Assembly (NCBI GenBank): GCA_903896545.1
Contig: CAITYF010000117.1
Location: 1-32,907, forward strand
DNA length: 32,907 bases
From: an uncultured Myxococcales bacterium
GTDB taxonomy: Bacteria; Myxococcota_A; UBA9042
Direction: 5' to 3'
Shown: one piece after another, positions 32,615 through 32,907 of the stretch
Position numbering within the stretch: the first letter of the stretch is position 1
How the letters are laid out: the number at the start of each line of letters is the position of its first letter
Made by a program: the position numbers and the translations under genes
Notes under the pieces: model-generated
What the model was told of the DNA's origin: nothing
The model's database searches: none
The model's input: the letters and a program-made list of their open reading frames with translations, nothing else

Positions 32615-32907
32615 ATGATCGAACCCCACTTGAGACCAAGAACACGATTCGCGCCCTGTGTAGTCGGGCTGTTGGTTGTGTTGTTCGCTGGGTGCACCGC
32701 GCAGACGGTGGCGCAGACGCTGCGTGATGAAGATCTGGGCGGCGTGAACTTTCCGCCGCTGCTTGTGGACGAAGAAGCGTCGACGGTGGTCTTGGATGGG
32801 ATCGCGTGCGGAGGCGGCGAATCGTGTATAGCGAACGCGCAAGCGGCGCGTGCGATGCTCGCGACGGCGCTGACCGAGAAGTTTGGCAGCCCACAGGTCG
32901 GTCAGGC
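32615..32907 (+). CDS. Putative lipoprotein, N-terminal part, cut by window end
   Basis: From ATG at 32615 (GGAG 7 bases upstream) the frame is open to the window edge, giving 97 residues. A basic N-terminus (HLRPRTRF) precedes a hydrophobic segment CVVGLLVVLFAGC with a strong lipobox (LFAGC, Cys about residue 27), so lipidation is expected. The mature part (TAQTVAQTLRDEDLGGVNFP, then VDEEASTVVLDG) is soluble, with two more cysteines in ACGGGESC. I do not recognise a family; the visible part is too short. Confidence 0.7.
   Translation, partial: MIEPHLRPRTRFAPCVVGLLVVLFAGCTAQTVAQTLRDEDLGGVNFPPLLVDEEASTVVLDGIACGGGESCIANAQAARAMLATALTEKFGSPQVGQ

Noticed and set aside
32130..32894. Minus-strand frames through the minisatellite (Cys/His/Pro-rich)
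   Set aside because: The 43-bp unit shifts frame every copy, and the frames overlap the GST gene and the lipoprotein start; the Cys/His pattern comes from the repeat, not a zinc-binding protein.
1..32907. CRISPR arrays, tRNA or rRNA genes
   Set aside because: No repeat-spacer pattern, cloverleaf or conserved rRNA sequence was found; the only tandem array has no spacers.

Overview
The window is a GC-rich bacterial chromosome segment with a Gram-negative envelope gene set: a complete RND efflux operon with an outer-membrane factor, lipobox lipoproteins, an M23 peptidase and an L,D-transpeptidase-like protein. The mix of large secreted TPR-like and formylglycine-generating-enzyme-like (FGE-like) proteins, a multi-PAS kinase with an HD-GYP regulator, a SxtJ/carbamoyltransferase pair and a sterol desaturase suggests a myxobacterium or a related deltaproteobacterial lineage. 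That placement is inference; no rRNA or other phylogenetic marker gene is present.

Layout. Positions 1-237 are the right end of an IS21-family element (C-terminus of IstB plus a terminal repeat region), inserted into a DUF817 membrane-protein gene whose 5' part remains at 238-762 (minus). Positions 763-6493 (all minus) hold a secreted TPR-like protein and a secreted FGE-like protein. The FGE-like gene is bracketed by two direct repeats of about 410 bp, each carrying the 3' end of the TPR-like gene; one is part of the intact gene and the other is an orphan fragment. Positions 6693-8995 (plus) are a SxtJ-family membrane protein and a large carbamoyltransferase. Positions 9211-10797 (minus) are an M23 peptidase and an L,D-transpeptidase-like protein, followed by a small helical protein and two large GT-C-type membrane proteins up to 14412 (minus). 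A plus-strand RnfD/NqrB-like (UnbU-like) membrane protein follows at 14617-16218.

Positions 16231-22809 (minus) form a self-contained operon transcribed in the order TetR repressor, TolC-like outer-membrane factor, membrane-fusion lipoprotein, HAE1-type RND pump. A good sigma70-type promoter lies upstream. To its right on the plus strand are a PlsC acyltransferase, an Rrf2 regulator with a probable Fe-S cysteine set, a dispersed repeat, an LPP20-like lipoprotein and a sterol desaturase/fatty acid hydroxylase family protein. Next come a 643-bp gene-free stretch, a two-gene signalling unit (five-PAS histidine kinase and receiver/HD-GYP phosphodiesterase), a glutathione S-transferase, a 43-bp minisatellite and the start of another lipoprotein cut by the window end.

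The most unusual part is the left 7 kb. It holds a direct-repeat-bracketed secreted FGE-like gene lacking the catalytic cysteine region of true FGE, a 58-bp noncoding block kept at 57/58 identity in both repeats while neighbouring sequence has diverged, an orphan coding fragment, and one copy of a dispersed repeat whose second copy lies 21 kb away. None of this proves a new system; it is the best place to look for one.
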